Part shown: one piece after another, positions 17,755-26,710 of the stretch
How the letters are laid out: each line of letters opens with the position of its first letter
Numbering within the stretch: position 1 is the first letter of the stretch
Assembly: GCF_004343725.1 (NCBI RefSeq)
Contig: NZ_PTQW01000022.1
Coordinates: 35,744-99,743 of the forward strand
From: Treponema sp. J25
GTDB lineage: Bacteria; Spirochaetota; Spirochaetia; Treponematales; Breznakiellaceae
Direction: 5' to 3'
Length of the DNA stretch: 64,000 nt
Notes under the pieces: generated by a model
Database searches by the model: none
What the model was told of the DNA's origin: nothing
The model's input: the letters and a program-made list of their open reading frames with translations, nothing else
Program-made: the position numbers and the translations under genes

Positions 17755-19791
17755 TTATGAAATTGCCTGGATCGAAAGGACTTGAGGGATACTGCGGAGG
17801 TTTTTCATTACCTGTTTCAGGTCGTTGCGATGTTCCAGTTTCATGGTAAAGTAGCCTGTTAAACGGTCGGCACTTATTTCCTCAAGGCGGCCTTCCAGCA
17901 GATGCCCCTGTTGTTTTCGTATTGCCCCTTCTATGGCGGAAAAGAGGTCCGCCGTTTTGCGGGCTTCGATCTTAAAATGTTTAACCAGGGTGCTTTCGGC
18001 ATTTTCCCACTCTACCTCCACCCGCCGTTTTTCAAAGTCCGGGATGGAAGCAATGTTCCGACAGCTTTTCTTGTGGATAATGATTCCCCGCCCGCGGGAA
18101 ACGTACCCTACGATAGGATCGCCGGTTATGGGCCGGCAGCATTGGGCAAAGCGGATCATCATGTTTTTTTCATCTTCCACACGGACCTGCAGGATGCTGC
18201 TTTGCCCTGGCGGTAGGGAAGGCTGAACGGTTTGCACAGAAGGTTCTGGTTTAGGGGCGACGGGCGCTTGCTGACTCACCGCCGCAGTAGTGCCAGCGGA
18301 TGCAGAGGGTATTGTGGCGGGCCTTTTCTTAGCCACAATGTTTTTATCGATGATAAGGGTTTCATCGTGCTGTTGAAGCCATGAGCGGATTTTACTCCTG
18401 GCCCGGGCGGTTTTTACGGCCCGAAGCCAGTTAAGGTGGGGATGGGCCTGAGGGGAGGTTAGAATCTCTACCACCTGGGTGTTTTTTAATTCCGCTGTAA
18501 GGGGAATGATAGCCCCGTCAGCTTTTGCTCCATAGCAATGGTCCCCAATATCGGTATGGATGTGATAGGCAAAATCAATGGGCGTAGACCCTGCCGGTAG
18601 TTCTATCACCTTGCCTTTGGGGGTAAACACAAAGATGGAATCTTTTAGAAGTTCCCGCTTGATATCATCCAGGAAGGTCGTCATATCTAGATCCTTCCAG
18701 GCCTTAAGCCGATTCACGATGGAAAGATCCTCGGGACGAACGATTTCCTTGGTGGTCCCCTTTTTATAAAGCCAGTGGCTCGCAATTCCATACTCGGCCA
18801 CCTGATGCATGTCCCAGGTGCGGATCTGGATTTCCAGCAGTTTACCGTCGTAACTCATCACGGTGGTATGGAGACTCTGATAGCCGTTTGATTTGGGCAT
18901 GGCGATATAGTCTTTAAAACGCCCTTCGATGGGTTTCCACAGCCGGTGTACGGTTCCCAGCAGGGTGTAGCAATCTTCGACGGTGTTGCAAAGAATACGG
19001 ATCCCAAATAGATCATACAATTCGTCGGGATTCTTATTCCGTTTGCGCATTTTCTGGTAGATTGAGTAAAAATGTTTCGCCCTGGCATTCACGGTGACGG
19101 GAATGCCGAGATTTTTGGTTTCCTTGTAGAGGGCTTCCTGGACCTTTTCTAGAAATTCGGTACGGGCGCTCTTTTTTAAGGCTACGATGTTTTTGATTTG
19201 ATCATATACGTCCCGGTTAAGATGTTTCAGGGAAAGGTCTTCTAATTCATCCTTAAGCCAGGAAATACCGAGGCGATCCGCAAGGGGCGCGTAAATGTCC
19301 AGACATTCCTGGGCATTCAGCTTTCTTCGTTCCTCAGGGAGATGATCCAGGGTGCGCATGTTGTGAAGCTTGTCGGCCAGTTTTATAAGGATCACCCGAA
19401 TATCCTGGACCATGGCGAAAAGCATCTTTCGAATGTTTTCGGCTTCCTGAATCGTTTTGTTGTTGGCCTGGATGTCGGCAATTTTGGTGACCCCCTCTAC
19501 CAGTTTAAGGACCGTTTTCCCGAACTTCTCTTCGATTTCTGCAGGGGTAGCGCTGGTGTCTTCCAGGGTATCGTGTAAAAGGGCCGCAATAATGGTGTCA
19601 GCGTCCAGGCGGAGATCCAGCAGGATAAGCGCCACTTCAAGGGGGTGAATAAAATAGGGATCCCCGCTGGCCCGTTTCTGTTCCCCATGGAGCGATTCTG
19701 ACCATGCGAGGGCTTCCCGAAGGCGTTGTTGCTCTTCTTGGGTGTATGCTTCGGTTATCTTTTGTAAAAAAAGCGTAACGAGCTCATCCAT
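17755..19791 (-). CDS. relA: Bifunctional (p)ppGpp synthetase/hydrolase, Rel/SpoT family
   Basis: A 678-residue long RSH enzyme that makes and degrades the stringent-response alarmone. The HD hydrolase domain keeps His49 and the His73-Asp74 pair (LLHDTLEDTS). The synthetase domain contains GYQSLHTTV. The TGS domain (FVFTPKGKVIELPAGSTPID) and the C-terminal zinc-finger/ACT region (QCCRPITGDPIVGYVSRGRG) are present. Both catalytic centres look intact, so it is probably bifunctional. An unusual Pro/Ala/Gln-rich linker of about 45 residues lies between TGS and the zinc-finger region. It is convergent with the CBS-ACT gene. Confidence 0.94.
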   Translation of the reverse strand: MDELVTLFLQKITEAYTQEEQQRLREALAWSESLHGEQKRASGDPYFIHPLEVALILLDLRLDADTIIAALLHDTLEDTSATPAEIEEKFGKTVLKLVEGVTKIADIQANNKTIQEAENIRKMLFAMVQDIRVILIKLADKLHNMRTLDHLPEERRKLNAQECLDIYAPLADRLGISWLKDELEDLSLKHLNRDVYDQIKNIVALKKSARTEFLEKVQEALYKETKNLGIPVTVNARAKHFYSIYQKMRKRNKNPDELYDLFGIRILCNTVEDCYTLLGTVHRLWKPIEGRFKDYIAMPKSNGYQSLHTTVMSYDGKLLEIQIRTWDMHQVAEYGIASHWLYKKGTTKEIVRPEDLSIVNRLKAWKDLDMTTFLDDIKRELLKDSIFVFTPKGKVIELPAGSTPIDFAYHIHTDIGDHCYGAKADGAIIPLTAELKNTQVVEILTSPQAHPHLNWLRAVKTARARSKIRSWLQQHDETLIIDKNIVAKKRPATIPSASAGTTAAVSQQAPVAPKPEPSVQTVQPSLPPGQSSILQVRVEDEKNMMIRFAQCCRPITGDPIVGYVSRGRGIIIHKKSCRNIASIPDFEKRRVEVEWENAESTLVKHFKIEARKTADLFSAIEGAIRKQQGHLLEGRLEEISADRLTGYFTMKLEHRNDLKQVMKNLRSIPQVLSIQAIS

Positions 19792-19824
19792 TCTGTTTTC
19801 TGTTCCACCTTCTCCTGGAGTCGA

Positions 19825-19856
19825 GGGATTAAAAATCCCTTCGTCCTCGGGGATTT
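19825..19856 (-). promoter_or_regulatory. Competing hairpins in the rel leader
   Basis: On the - strand AAATCCC (19856-19850) can pair with GGGATTT (19839-19833), followed by a short T-rich run. The same GGGATT segment can instead pair with the next AATCCC (19830-19825). The two stems exclude each other. The site is 34-65 bases before the rel ATG and about 65 bases after prmC. It may be a weak terminator or an attenuator. Confidence 0.4.
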
Positions 19857-19920
19857 CAGGGTCTCTTTCCCTTCTATCATCTTAAAAATTTACAAAAAAC
19901 CTTAGGTATTTGACCAGCCG

Positions 19921-20784
19921 CTAGGGCTTAATTCCCCGACTTACCCGGGGTAGCCCCGCCAGGTCGCTATAGGTATCTATCCCTATAAAGCCCGCTTTGT
20001 GCAAGAGGGTCCGTATGGATTCGACTTGACTGCTGTCGGATTCAAGAAAAAGGGCTCCCCCTGGTTCAAGGTACGAGGGCGCCATGGCGATGATACGTCG
20101 AATAAGATCCAGCCCATCGTCCCCCCCATCTAAGGCGCCAAGCGGTTCCTGTTGGACCTCTCTGGAAAGATGAGAAATCAGCGACCGGGGCACGTAGGGC
20201 GGGTTGGTGACAATACAATGAAAGGTCCCCCGGATGTTCTCGAAAAGATCGCCCCGACAAAAGTGGATGGCCCCGGGTCCTACAAGGCGCTCGGCGTTTT
20301 TCTGGGCAATCGCCAGGGCCCTCTCTGAAATATCGCTGGCCCATACCTCAAGGGAGGGAAGTAGCCTTTTTATGGCCACCGCGATACAACCAGATCCTGT
20401 GCAGAGATCGAGGGCTCGAAGGGAAGCTCCGGTTGTGACGGGCCTTTTAGAGAATTCTCTCAGCCAGGCCAGGGCCTGTTCAACAAGACCCTCTGTTTCG
20501 GGCCGGGGTACAAGCACATCGGGGGTCACAATAAAATCAAGGCCCATAAATTCCCGGTGTCCCGTAAGGTATGCCACACACAGACCTTTGCGCCGCTCCT
20601 CGAGGAGGGTCCTATAAGCGTTCCATTGGGATGGGGTAAGGGATGCCTCTGGATGGGCAAGGAGCCAGCTGCGATCAACCCCGAGGACATGGGCAAGAAG
20701 AAGCGCCGCATCTAAAGGGGCGCTTTCGATGCCCGCTTCCTGTAAATGTGTGCTACCGTAGCGACGAGCTTCGGCAATGTTCAT
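19921..20784 (-). CDS. prmC: Peptide chain release factor N5-glutamine methyltransferase
   Basis: PrmC/HemK of 287 residues, which methylates the GGQ glutamine of release factors using S-adenosylmethionine. Motif I ([14 protein letters not shown], about 126-138) binds the cofactor. The catalytic NPPY is at residues 194-197. An N-terminal helical domain of about 80 residues recognises the substrate. The gene directly follows prfA, its substrate, with a four-base overlap, a very common pairing. Confidence 0.95.
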   Translation of the reverse strand: MNIAEARRYGSTHLQEAGIESAPLDAALLLAHVLGVDRSWLLAHPEASLTPSQWNAYRTLLEERRKGLCVAYLTGHREFMGLDFIVTPDVLVPRPETEGLVEQALAWLREFSKRPVTTGASLRALDLCTGSGCIAVAIKRLLPSLEVWASDISERALAIAQKNAERLVGPGAIHFCRGDLFENIRGTFHCIVTNPPYVPRSLISHLSREVQQEPLGALDGGDDGLDLIRRIIAMAPSYLEPGGALFLESDSSQVESIRTLLHKAGFIGIDTYSDLAGLPRVSRGIKP

Positions 20785-21851
20785 GAAGCGGTGGCTTTAA
20801 GGAGTTCTTCCCGGGCAGAGAGTTTTAGGGCGTCGAAGAGTTCCTGCAGGTCCCCCTGCATGATAAGGTCAAGCTTATACAGGGTGAGGTTGATCCGGTG
20901 GTCCGTAAGTCGATTCTGCGGAAAGTTATAGGTCCTGATTCGTTCGGACCGATCCCCGGTTCCTACCTGGCTTTTGCGGGCCTCCGCCCGTTCTGCCTGG
21001 CGTTTGGCTTCTTCCATTTCGAATAAGCGGGCCCGCAGAATGCGCATGGCCTTGGCTTTGTTCTTGATCTGGCTTTTTTCGTCCTGGCAGTGGACCACGA
21101 TTCCCGTCGGAAGGTGGGTAATGCGGACCGCCGAATCGGTGGTGTTTACGCACTGGCCCCCCGGACCACCGGCCCGCATGACATCGATCCGCAGGTCCTC
21201 GGGCCGAATTTCTATTTCTGTTTCTTCCGCCTCTGGGAGAACCGCTACCGTCACCGTAGAGGTATGGATTCGTCCTGAAGCTTCGGTGGCGGGGACCCGT
21301 TGTACCCGATGCACCCCCGATTCATACCGCAGGTTCTCGTACACATTTTTCCCCGCAATGGAAAAAATAATTTCCTTTAAGCCACCGAGTTCGGTTTCAT
21401 TGGAACTCATGACTTCGATTTTCCAGCCCTGGTTTTCTGCATACCGGGAGTACATACGAAAGAGGTCCGCCGCAAACAGGGCCGCTTCATCTCCACCCGC
21501 ACCGCCTCGAATCTCCATGATGATGTTTTTTTCGTCCAGGGGATCCCGGGGAATCAAAAGGAACTTAAGACGGTCCTTCGCATCCTGTAACTGAATCTCC
21601 AGTTCCCGCAGTTCTTCTTTTATCAGTTCCTTCATGCCCGGGTCTTTTTCTTCTTTAAGTAAGGCTTCGGTTTCCTGGATGTTTTTCTCTAATTCTTCGC
21701 AGCGCCGGTGGGCTTCCACGATTTCTGAGAGCTGGGCGTGCTCTTTCATGACGTCCCGGTATTTTTTGGGGTCCTTTGCCAGGTTGGGATCTTGAACCAG
21801 CAGGTCCAGCTCTTTAAATCGTTCCTGTATCGATACGAGTCGCTCGTTCAC
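20781..21851 (-). CDS. prfA: Peptide chain release factor 1
   Basis: RF1 of 356 residues, which ends translation at UAA and UAG. The codon-reading tripeptide PAT is at residues 187-189, which marks RF1 rather than RF2. The catalytic GGQ is at 231-233 ([10 protein letters not shown]). It starts with GTG at 21851, one base after the stop of a small upstream gene, and AAGGAGAAGG is the ribosome site. It overlaps prmC. Confidence 0.96.
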   Translation of the reverse strand: MNERLVSIQERFKELDLLVQDPNLAKDPKKYRDVMKEHAQLSEIVEAHRRCEELEKNIQETEALLKEEKDPGMKELIKEELRELEIQLQDAKDRLKFLLIPRDPLDEKNIIMEIRGGAGGDEAALFAADLFRMYSRYAENQGWKIEVMSSNETELGGLKEIIFSIAGKNVYENLRYESGVHRVQRVPATEASGRIHTSTVTVAVLPEAEETEIEIRPEDLRIDVMRAGGPGGQCVNTTDSAVRITHLPTGIVVHCQDEKSQIKNKAKAMRILRARLFEMEEAKRQAERAEARKSQVGTGDRSERIRTYNFPQNRLTDHRINLTLYKLDLIMQGDLQELFDALKLSAREELLKATAS

Positions 21852-22022
21852 TTAGTCCTTCTCCTTAAAATAGGGACAGGTGTAAATAACCAGTTCCATC
21901 TGAATCTCTTCGTGGTTAAAGGGTTTTACGGCATCCATCAGGGCCTTTTGAATACGGCAATGATTGTGTTGTACACAGATAGGGCAGGCCCCGTTGCCAC
22001 GGGAATTGAGCTCTATATTCAT
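21852..22022 (-). CDS. 56-residue four-cysteine peptide upstream of prfA
   Basis: A small gene beginning MNIELNSRGNGACPICVQHN. Cysteines are at 13, 16, 22 and 49 (CPIC, HCR, TCPYF) with two histidines near the second, so it could bind zinc or an iron-sulfur cluster. It lies 11 bases after the TPR gene and abuts the prfA GTG, and its 3' end carries the prfA ribosome site, so it seems part of the operon. No homologous family is recognised. It is inferred to be real from spacing, cysteine arrangement and absence of other coding. Confidence 0.68.
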   Translation of the reverse strand: MNIELNSRGNGACPICVQHNHCRIQKALMDAVKPFNHEEIQMELVIYTCPYFKEKD

Positions 22023-22033
22023 ACTTCAGCATA

Positions 22034-24682
22034 TCAAAAATTGATGTTTTTCGCAATCTCTGATTGACGGCTCCATTCATACAAAAGATACCGAAGTCGG
22101 TCATCAATCAGTTTTAAATGCTGTTGACAGGTGGGGCACAAAAAACGGCCCCCCGCATCCAGATGTTCTTTGGCACACTGGATACAGTAAATTTTCCCGC
22201 AGGAAGGACACATACCGGCGGGAAGGTCCTCCGGAGGCTGGGCCACCAGCTTGAGGGGCGGCACGGGAGGAAGCTGTCGGGGAAGTCGCCACAGGCGCTG
22301 ACAGACCGAACAGGTGACTTTCTCCGTGGTACTTTCAAGGTATTGTTCTTCTAATGCCGTAATAGCAGCCTCCAATTCCGTATCCTCTCTGTTTCGAAGG
22401 GTCTTAAGCTTATCGATAAGTTCCCGGGCCTGTTGCCAGCGTCCCATGGTGAGGTACAGCCAGGCCAGTTCTTGATACAGATGGACCTCCTCTGGGGCGG
22501 CTTCGATTGCCAATCGGTAGGCCACTTCTGCCCGGGGGAATTCCCCTTTCTTGGTGGCCACATAGCCAATAAGATCCAGAATACGGGAAAGGTAGGGCTC
22601 TTTCCCTTCGGTTTCATAGGCATCTGCCAGGATATCGTCCGCTTCTCCGTACAACCCCATATCGATAAGCAGGTGTGCCCGGGAAAGTTGGTATTCAATG
22701 GATCGGGGATTCTTTCTCAGCGCTTCCTGAAAAGCCTCGTCTGCTTCTTCAAACCGTCCGAGACGATACAGGATGGTTCCCTTTTCGTGAGCCGCTTCTC
22801 CGGTGGTATCGTCGTGCTCGTAGCGACTTACCAGTTCTAGGGCCTGGGCAGGCTCTCCCTGAAGGTACAGAAGCTCTGCCTGGTTGATAATGAGGGGTAT
22901 TTCTTCGCCTAAGAGTTCCCGGGCCTTTTCAAGATGAATTTTGGCGGTCGTTACATCTCCCTTTGCCATGGCGATCTGGGCGGCCAGGTTGTGGATCCAT
23001 CCATTACCGGGATCCAGCCGCAGGGCCTCTTCCAGGTGATAGAGGGTTTTTCCATCATGGGTGGAGCCATAGAGGATGAAGCGGCTCTCGGCAAGTCGAA
23101 AATGAAAGGTTGCCACCGCAGGATCGAGGGCAATGGCTTCTTCTAATAGGGAGAGCGCCTTTTTCCGATGCCCCTCCTGAATGCTGATCAGGGCCAGGAG
23201 ATACGGAACGGCCGCGTCTTCCTGGGCATTAAGGGTGTGGGCCCGTTCCAGTTCATGTTGCGCTTTGGGGTATTCTTCCACCGCAAAAAAATACTTCCCT
23301 ATAATCCCGTGGGCCTCGGCAGAGCTAGACCCCAGTTCCTGGAGTCGGGGGATAAGAAGCTCCAGGTCATGATACTGTTCCTGGTTAAGGAACAGTTTCC
23401 CTGCCTTACAGTACCATCGCAGGGCTTCCTCTGGGTTTCCCAGTTTTTCGAAGGTGGAGCCAATGTTTTGGGCCAAAAGGCCGTTGTCATTATCCTTTTG
23501 AAAGGCCTCCTGATAGGAACTCAGGGCCTCTTCGTACAGGCCAAGCTGAAAGGCCCCGTGGGCCTGCAAGGTGTGAAGCACCGGATCCTGGGGAAAAAAG
23601 CCCAGGGCTTCCCGGGTAAGCTCTATCAATTCTCCGTAGCGGTCCTGGAGATACAGGATTTTTGCCTTCTCTGCCAGGGCAGCGCGGGATTCTTCGGCCT
23701 GACTATCTACTTCTATGCAGTGGTCGAAATATTCTTCCGCTTCTTGGTGAAGCCCCAGGAGCAGGGCCGAACGACCCGCCAACAGCAGTTCCGAAGCTGT
23801 CCGAGGACCAGGACGTTCTTTCCAAAGCCGTTTCAGCTGAACCAGGGCTGCGTGGGGTTGGTTCATCACAAAAAAGGTTTCCGCCAGATTATAGCGAGCA
23901 CTGGGACTAATCGGGATAAAAGAGGTCCAGCGGATGTAATAGGCTTCTACGTTCAAAGGCCGGGAATCCACGTGGAGATGGCGGAAGAGGAGAGATGCCG
24001 ATTGGTGAGTTTCCTTTGGTTTTTCGTAAAGCACTCCCAAAAGGGCAAGCCGACCTTCGGGAATGGTGGCATCCTGGATTTCGGCGGCCCATCGATTGTT
24101 GATAAGAATACACATCCGTTCCCCAGAGACGATAAGCCCAATTTGAACCGCCGTGATTGGGACGGAAAGGGATACCGGCGGAACAGAGGGGTTTTCTTGC
24201 CTTGTCTTCTCAGACTGGAACTGTTCTCTGGTTTTCCCTGAAGCTTCCTTTTCCTGACTCCGGGGTATTTCGGTCCACCCAATAAGAGGCATGGTCCGGC
24301 CGTTAAAGAGGAGATCCAGCCGAAAATAGCCCCTATTGGAAACCAGCAGGGAATAATAGGAACTGTCATCAACCCGATGAAACTGAAGCCCCCCCGCATA
24401 ATACGCCGTAGGTGTAGAAAAATGAACATCAAGCTGAATAAAAAGATCTTGATAGCGGTACAGGGGATCTTCTATCCAGGTAAGGGTGTGTTCATGGTAA
24501 AGTTCTAGCGTAAAACCTTGTTTTGTATAGAAACCCCGGTACTTGGTGCTTTCTTCGGGAATAAAGCGCCCCTTACCAGGATGGCTCAGATCAGTGGTCC
24601 AAACTTCTTCTTTAATTTGATCGGGATCGTCTTCCTTTTTCTTAAAAAGCATGCGGAAGAACTGCACTATCAATTTCCACAT
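22034..24682 (-). CDS. TPR-repeat protein with beta-sandwich-like N-terminus and C-terminal zinc fingers
   Basis: An 882-residue protein of unknown exact role. Residues 1-20 are amphipathic/basic and may touch the membrane. Residues about 30-250 look like a beta-rich, lectin-like sandwich (laminin-G/DUF1080-type guess). Tetratricopeptide units fill about 270-790, with repeated A..Y.Lg..eeA patterns. The C-terminus has three CxxC pairs (CSVC, CPSC, CPTC) and an additional CIQC, predicting zinc ribbons. It is the first gene of the TPR, Cys-peptide, prfA, prmC run. TPR arrays usually scaffold protein complexes; the partner is unknown. Confidence 0.8.
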   Translation of the reverse strand: MWKLIVQFFRMLFKKKEDDPDQIKEEVWTTDLSHPGKGRFIPEESTKYRGFYTKQGFTLELYHEHTLTWIEDPLYRYQDLFIQLDVHFSTPTAYYAGGLQFHRVDDSSYYSLLVSNRGYFRLDLLFNGRTMPLIGWTEIPRSQEKEASGKTREQFQSEKTRQENPSVPPVSLSVPITAVQIGLIVSGERMCILINNRWAAEIQDATIPEGRLALLGVLYEKPKETHQSASLLFRHLHVDSRPLNVEAYYIRWTSFIPISPSARYNLAETFFVMNQPHAALVQLKRLWKERPGPRTASELLLAGRSALLLGLHQEAEEYFDHCIEVDSQAEESRAALAEKAKILYLQDRYGELIELTREALGFFPQDPVLHTLQAHGAFQLGLYEEALSSYQEAFQKDNDNGLLAQNIGSTFEKLGNPEEALRWYCKAGKLFLNQEQYHDLELLIPRLQELGSSSAEAHGIIGKYFFAVEEYPKAQHELERAHTLNAQEDAAVPYLLALISIQEGHRKKALSLLEEAIALDPAVATFHFRLAESRFILYGSTHDGKTLYHLEEALRLDPGNGWIHNLAAQIAMAKGDVTTAKIHLEKARELLGEEIPLIINQAELLYLQGEPAQALELVSRYEHDDTTGEAAHEKGTILYRLGRFEEADEAFQEALRKNPRSIEYQLSRAHLLIDMGLYGEADDILADAYETEGKEPYLSRILDLIGYVATKKGEFPRAEVAYRLAIEAAPEEVHLYQELAWLYLTMGRWQQARELIDKLKTLRNREDTELEAAITALEEQYLESTTEKVTCSVCQRLWRLPRQLPPVPPLKLVAQPPEDLPAGMCPSCGKIYCIQCAKEHLDAGGRFLCPTCQQHLKLIDDRLRYLLYEWSRQSEIAKNINF

Positions 24683-25063
24683 GTTATTCTTTGTAGCGTA
24701 AAAGAAAAATAAAGTCGAGAGGATAGGGCGTTTTGAATAAAGAAACAGGCCCGTTCCGTTGGAGGGGATAAAGGGGTGTTCCTGGGACTTTTTGTATCAG
24801 CGATGCACGCCATGATAATGCGTGAGAGAAGGGAAGAAAGGCCCGCAGGTATGGATAACCAACAAAACCTGCTACATCACTTTGACCTCCTCCGCTTTCA
24901 CCGCCTCAGAGGAGAAAAAATAGTTGACTAAATAAGTATTATATGCCATAGTAATCACTACTAATAAACTATTATTAGTAGTATATTAAAAGGGGAAAGA
25001 ACAAGAGAACCCGTTGGAGGGAAAAACTCGGGGATTCCCCATGCCTTGCGAAGGAGGTACCAC
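24683..25063 (+). other. Intergenic region between the TPR gene and cysK
   Basis: 381 bases separate the divergent TPR and cysK genes. They hold the cysK promoter region and a perfect inverted repeat (separate entry). A 26-codon frame at 24851-24931 (MDNQQNLLHHFDLLRFHRLR...) has only a poor ribosome site and overlaps the candidate -35. No RNA gene or other coding sequence was seen. Confidence 0.5.
24924..24982 (+). promoter_or_regulatory. cysK promoter region with 10-base perfect inverted repeat
   Basis: ACTACTAATA (24957-24966) and TATTAGTAGT (24973-24982) form a perfect dyad with a six-base centre. TTGACT at 24924 with CATAGT 17 bases later (24947-24952) is a fair sigma-70-type promoter, placing the dyad at about the transcription start. 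The nearest regulator is the Rrf2 protein downstream of cysK, so this is a candidate operator for it. Confidence 0.5.
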
Positions 25064-26002
25064 ATGGCCAGGATAGCTAAGAAACTTACCGATCTTATCG
25101 GAAACACGCCCCTTCTAGAACTGGGGTCCTATGGGAAACAGGAGGGCCTACAGGCCCGACTGGTGGCAAAGCTTGAGTATTTTAATCCCCTTTCGAGTGT
25201 AAAGGACCGGATTGGCTATGCCATGATTGCCGATGCGGAAAGGCGGGGCCTTATCTCTCAAGATACGGTCATTATTGAACCTACCAGTGGCAACACGGGA
25301 ATTGCCCTGGCCTTTGTGGCGGCGGCAAAGGGATACCGCCTTATTTTAACCATGCCCGAGACGATGAGCCTTGAACGGCGAAGCCTTCTTAAGGCCCTGG
25401 GGGCAGAACTGGTCCTTACCCCCGGTACAGAGGGGATGAAAGGGGCCATTAAAAAAGCAGAAGAACTGGCAAGCCAGATCCCCAATTCTTTTATCCCCGG
25501 CCAGTTTAGTAATCCCGCTAATCCCGAGATTCATCGTAGGACTACCGCCGAAGAAATCTGGCGGGATACGGATGGCGAGGTAGATGTCTTTGTGGCGGGG
25601 GTAGGGACGGGCGGTACCATCACCGGGGTAGGCGAGGTTCTGAAAGAGCGGAAAGCGCAGGTTAAGGTGGTGGCGGTAGAGCCCTTTGATTCCCCCGTAC
25701 TTTCAGGGGGAACTCCGGCCCCCCATAAGATTCAAGGTATTGGGGCGGGTTTTGTTCCTGAGGTACTCAACGTGAAGATTATCGATGAAATCATTACCGT
25801 AAAAACGGAAGAAGCGGTGAGTACCGCCCGAAAGCTTGCCCGCTATGAGGGCCTCCTGGTGGGAATTTCCTCCGGAGCGGCGGCTTTTGCGGCAACCCAG
25901 GTAGCTAAACGGCCTGAATGGGCAGGTAAAACGGTGGTGGTGCTCTTACCGGATACGGGAGAACGGTACCTTTCTACCATTTTGTATCAGGACCCTCAGT
26001 AA
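25064..26002 (+). CDS. cysK: Cysteine synthase (O-acetylserine sulfhydrylase)
   Basis: A 312-residue PLP enzyme making cysteine from O-acetylserine and sulfide. The PLP lysine is Lys47 in [11 protein letters not shown]. The substrate loop TSGNTG and the phosphate loop [15 protein letters not shown] are present. The tail [12 protein letters not shown] is typical of CysK. I chose the ATG at 25064 with AAGGAGGT six bases upstream rather than an earlier in-frame start. It is followed 42 bases later by an Rrf2 regulator, resembling cysK-CymR linkage in Firmicutes. Confidence 0.95.
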   Translation: MARIAKKLTDLIGNTPLLELGSYGKQEGLQARLVAKLEYFNPLSSVKDRIGYAMIADAERRGLISQDTVIIEPTSGNTGIALAFVAAAKGYRLILTMPETMSLERRSLLKALGAELVLTPGTEGMKGAIKKAEELASQIPNSFIPGQFSNPANPEIHRRTTAEEIWRDTDGEVDVFVAGVGTGGTITGVGEVLKERKAQVKVVAVEPFDSPVLSGGTPAPHKIQGIGAGFVPEVLNVKIIDEIITVKTEEAVSTARKLARYEGLLVGISSGAAAFAATQVAKRPEWAGKTVVVLLPDTGERYLSTILYQDPQ

Positions 26003-26044
26003 AGGGGAACAGAACCTGCAAAATGGAGAAGATAAGGTCGAACT

Positions 26045-26491
26045 ATGAAACTTTCTACCAGAACCCAGTATGGGTTACGGATGCTCTGCCAATTGGCGAT
26101 GGAGTATCAAAAAAGGCCCCTGCAACTCAGCGAGATCAGTGAACGGGAAGGAATTTCAGAAAAGTATCTGGGGCAAATCATGTTGCTCTTGCGGGCTTCT
26201 GGTTTGGTGCTTTCCATCAGGGGGGCCCAGGGGGGCTACTACTTACGGAGGGCCCCCGAGAAGATCCGACTCCTCGAGATGTTTGAGGTATTGGAGGGGA
26301 AACTTCTGGATTATGAGATTGAAGAGGGTGGTGCGTCGCCCCCCGATGTTCCAACGGGTTTTAAAGAGGCCAGTGAAGAGCTCTGCATCCAGATTGAAAA
26401 AGCCATCCGGGCTGTGTTAGAACGATATACCCTCGATGATATGGTCCGTCTTGGGCTTTTAAAGCGAGGGGTGGTGGATTTTAGTATTTAA
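26045..26491 (+). CDS. Rrf2-family transcriptional regulator (CymR-like)
   Basis: A 148-residue Rrf2 protein. The winged-helix domain MKLSTRTQYGLRMLCQLAME through SIRGAQGGYYLRRAPEKI is clear. The three-cysteine cluster of IscR/NsrR is absent (only Cys15 and one Cys near residue 119), so it probably does not hold an Fe-S cluster. Rrf2 proteins without the cluster, such as CymR, act with CysK to sense cysteine supply. Its location right behind cysK supports that, as inference. Confidence 0.85.
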   Translation: MKLSTRTQYGLRMLCQLAMEYQKRPLQLSEISEREGISEKYLGQIMLLLRASGLVLSIRGAQGGYYLRRAPEKIRLLEMFEVLEGKLLDYEIEEGGASPPDVPTGFKEASEELCIQIEKAIRAVLERYTLDDMVRLGLLKRGVVDFSI

Positions 26492-26527
26492 AAAGGGTCC
26501 CCTCGCAGACACTCGGGGGAGCCCTTT
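26492..26527 (+). terminator. Terminator after cysK-rrf2
   Basis: AAAGGGTCCCCTCG and CGGGGGAGCCCTTT form a long stem with minor mismatches around CAGACACT, directly after the rrf2 stop. The 3' arm ends in TTT followed by C, so the T-run is short. Confidence 0.65.
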
Positions 26528-26710
26528 CTGGGCTACCCCTTCATATCTCATAATAAAAAATAGACAAGTTACACAGAGATTCTCTTTAGCTCGATTGAGT
26601 AAAAAAAATAGAGGATGTCTTTTTTGTTTTCTAAAAAAAGTGAGATATAGTTTTTTGTACTGAGGTGGTAGATAAACCATAAAAACAACTAAAAAAGTGA
26701 GGAGGATCCT

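Noticed and set aside
23168..24241. A 357-residue frame antisense to the TPR gene
   Set aside because: It lies wholly opposite a well-supported gene and its sequence has no recognisable domain; it is a mirror of TPR codon use.
24851..24931. 26-codon frame MDNQQNLLHHFDLLRF... before cysK, a possible cysteine leader peptide
   Set aside because: It contains no cysteine codons, has a poor ribosome site and overlaps the predicted cysK -35, so attenuation by cysteine is unlikely.
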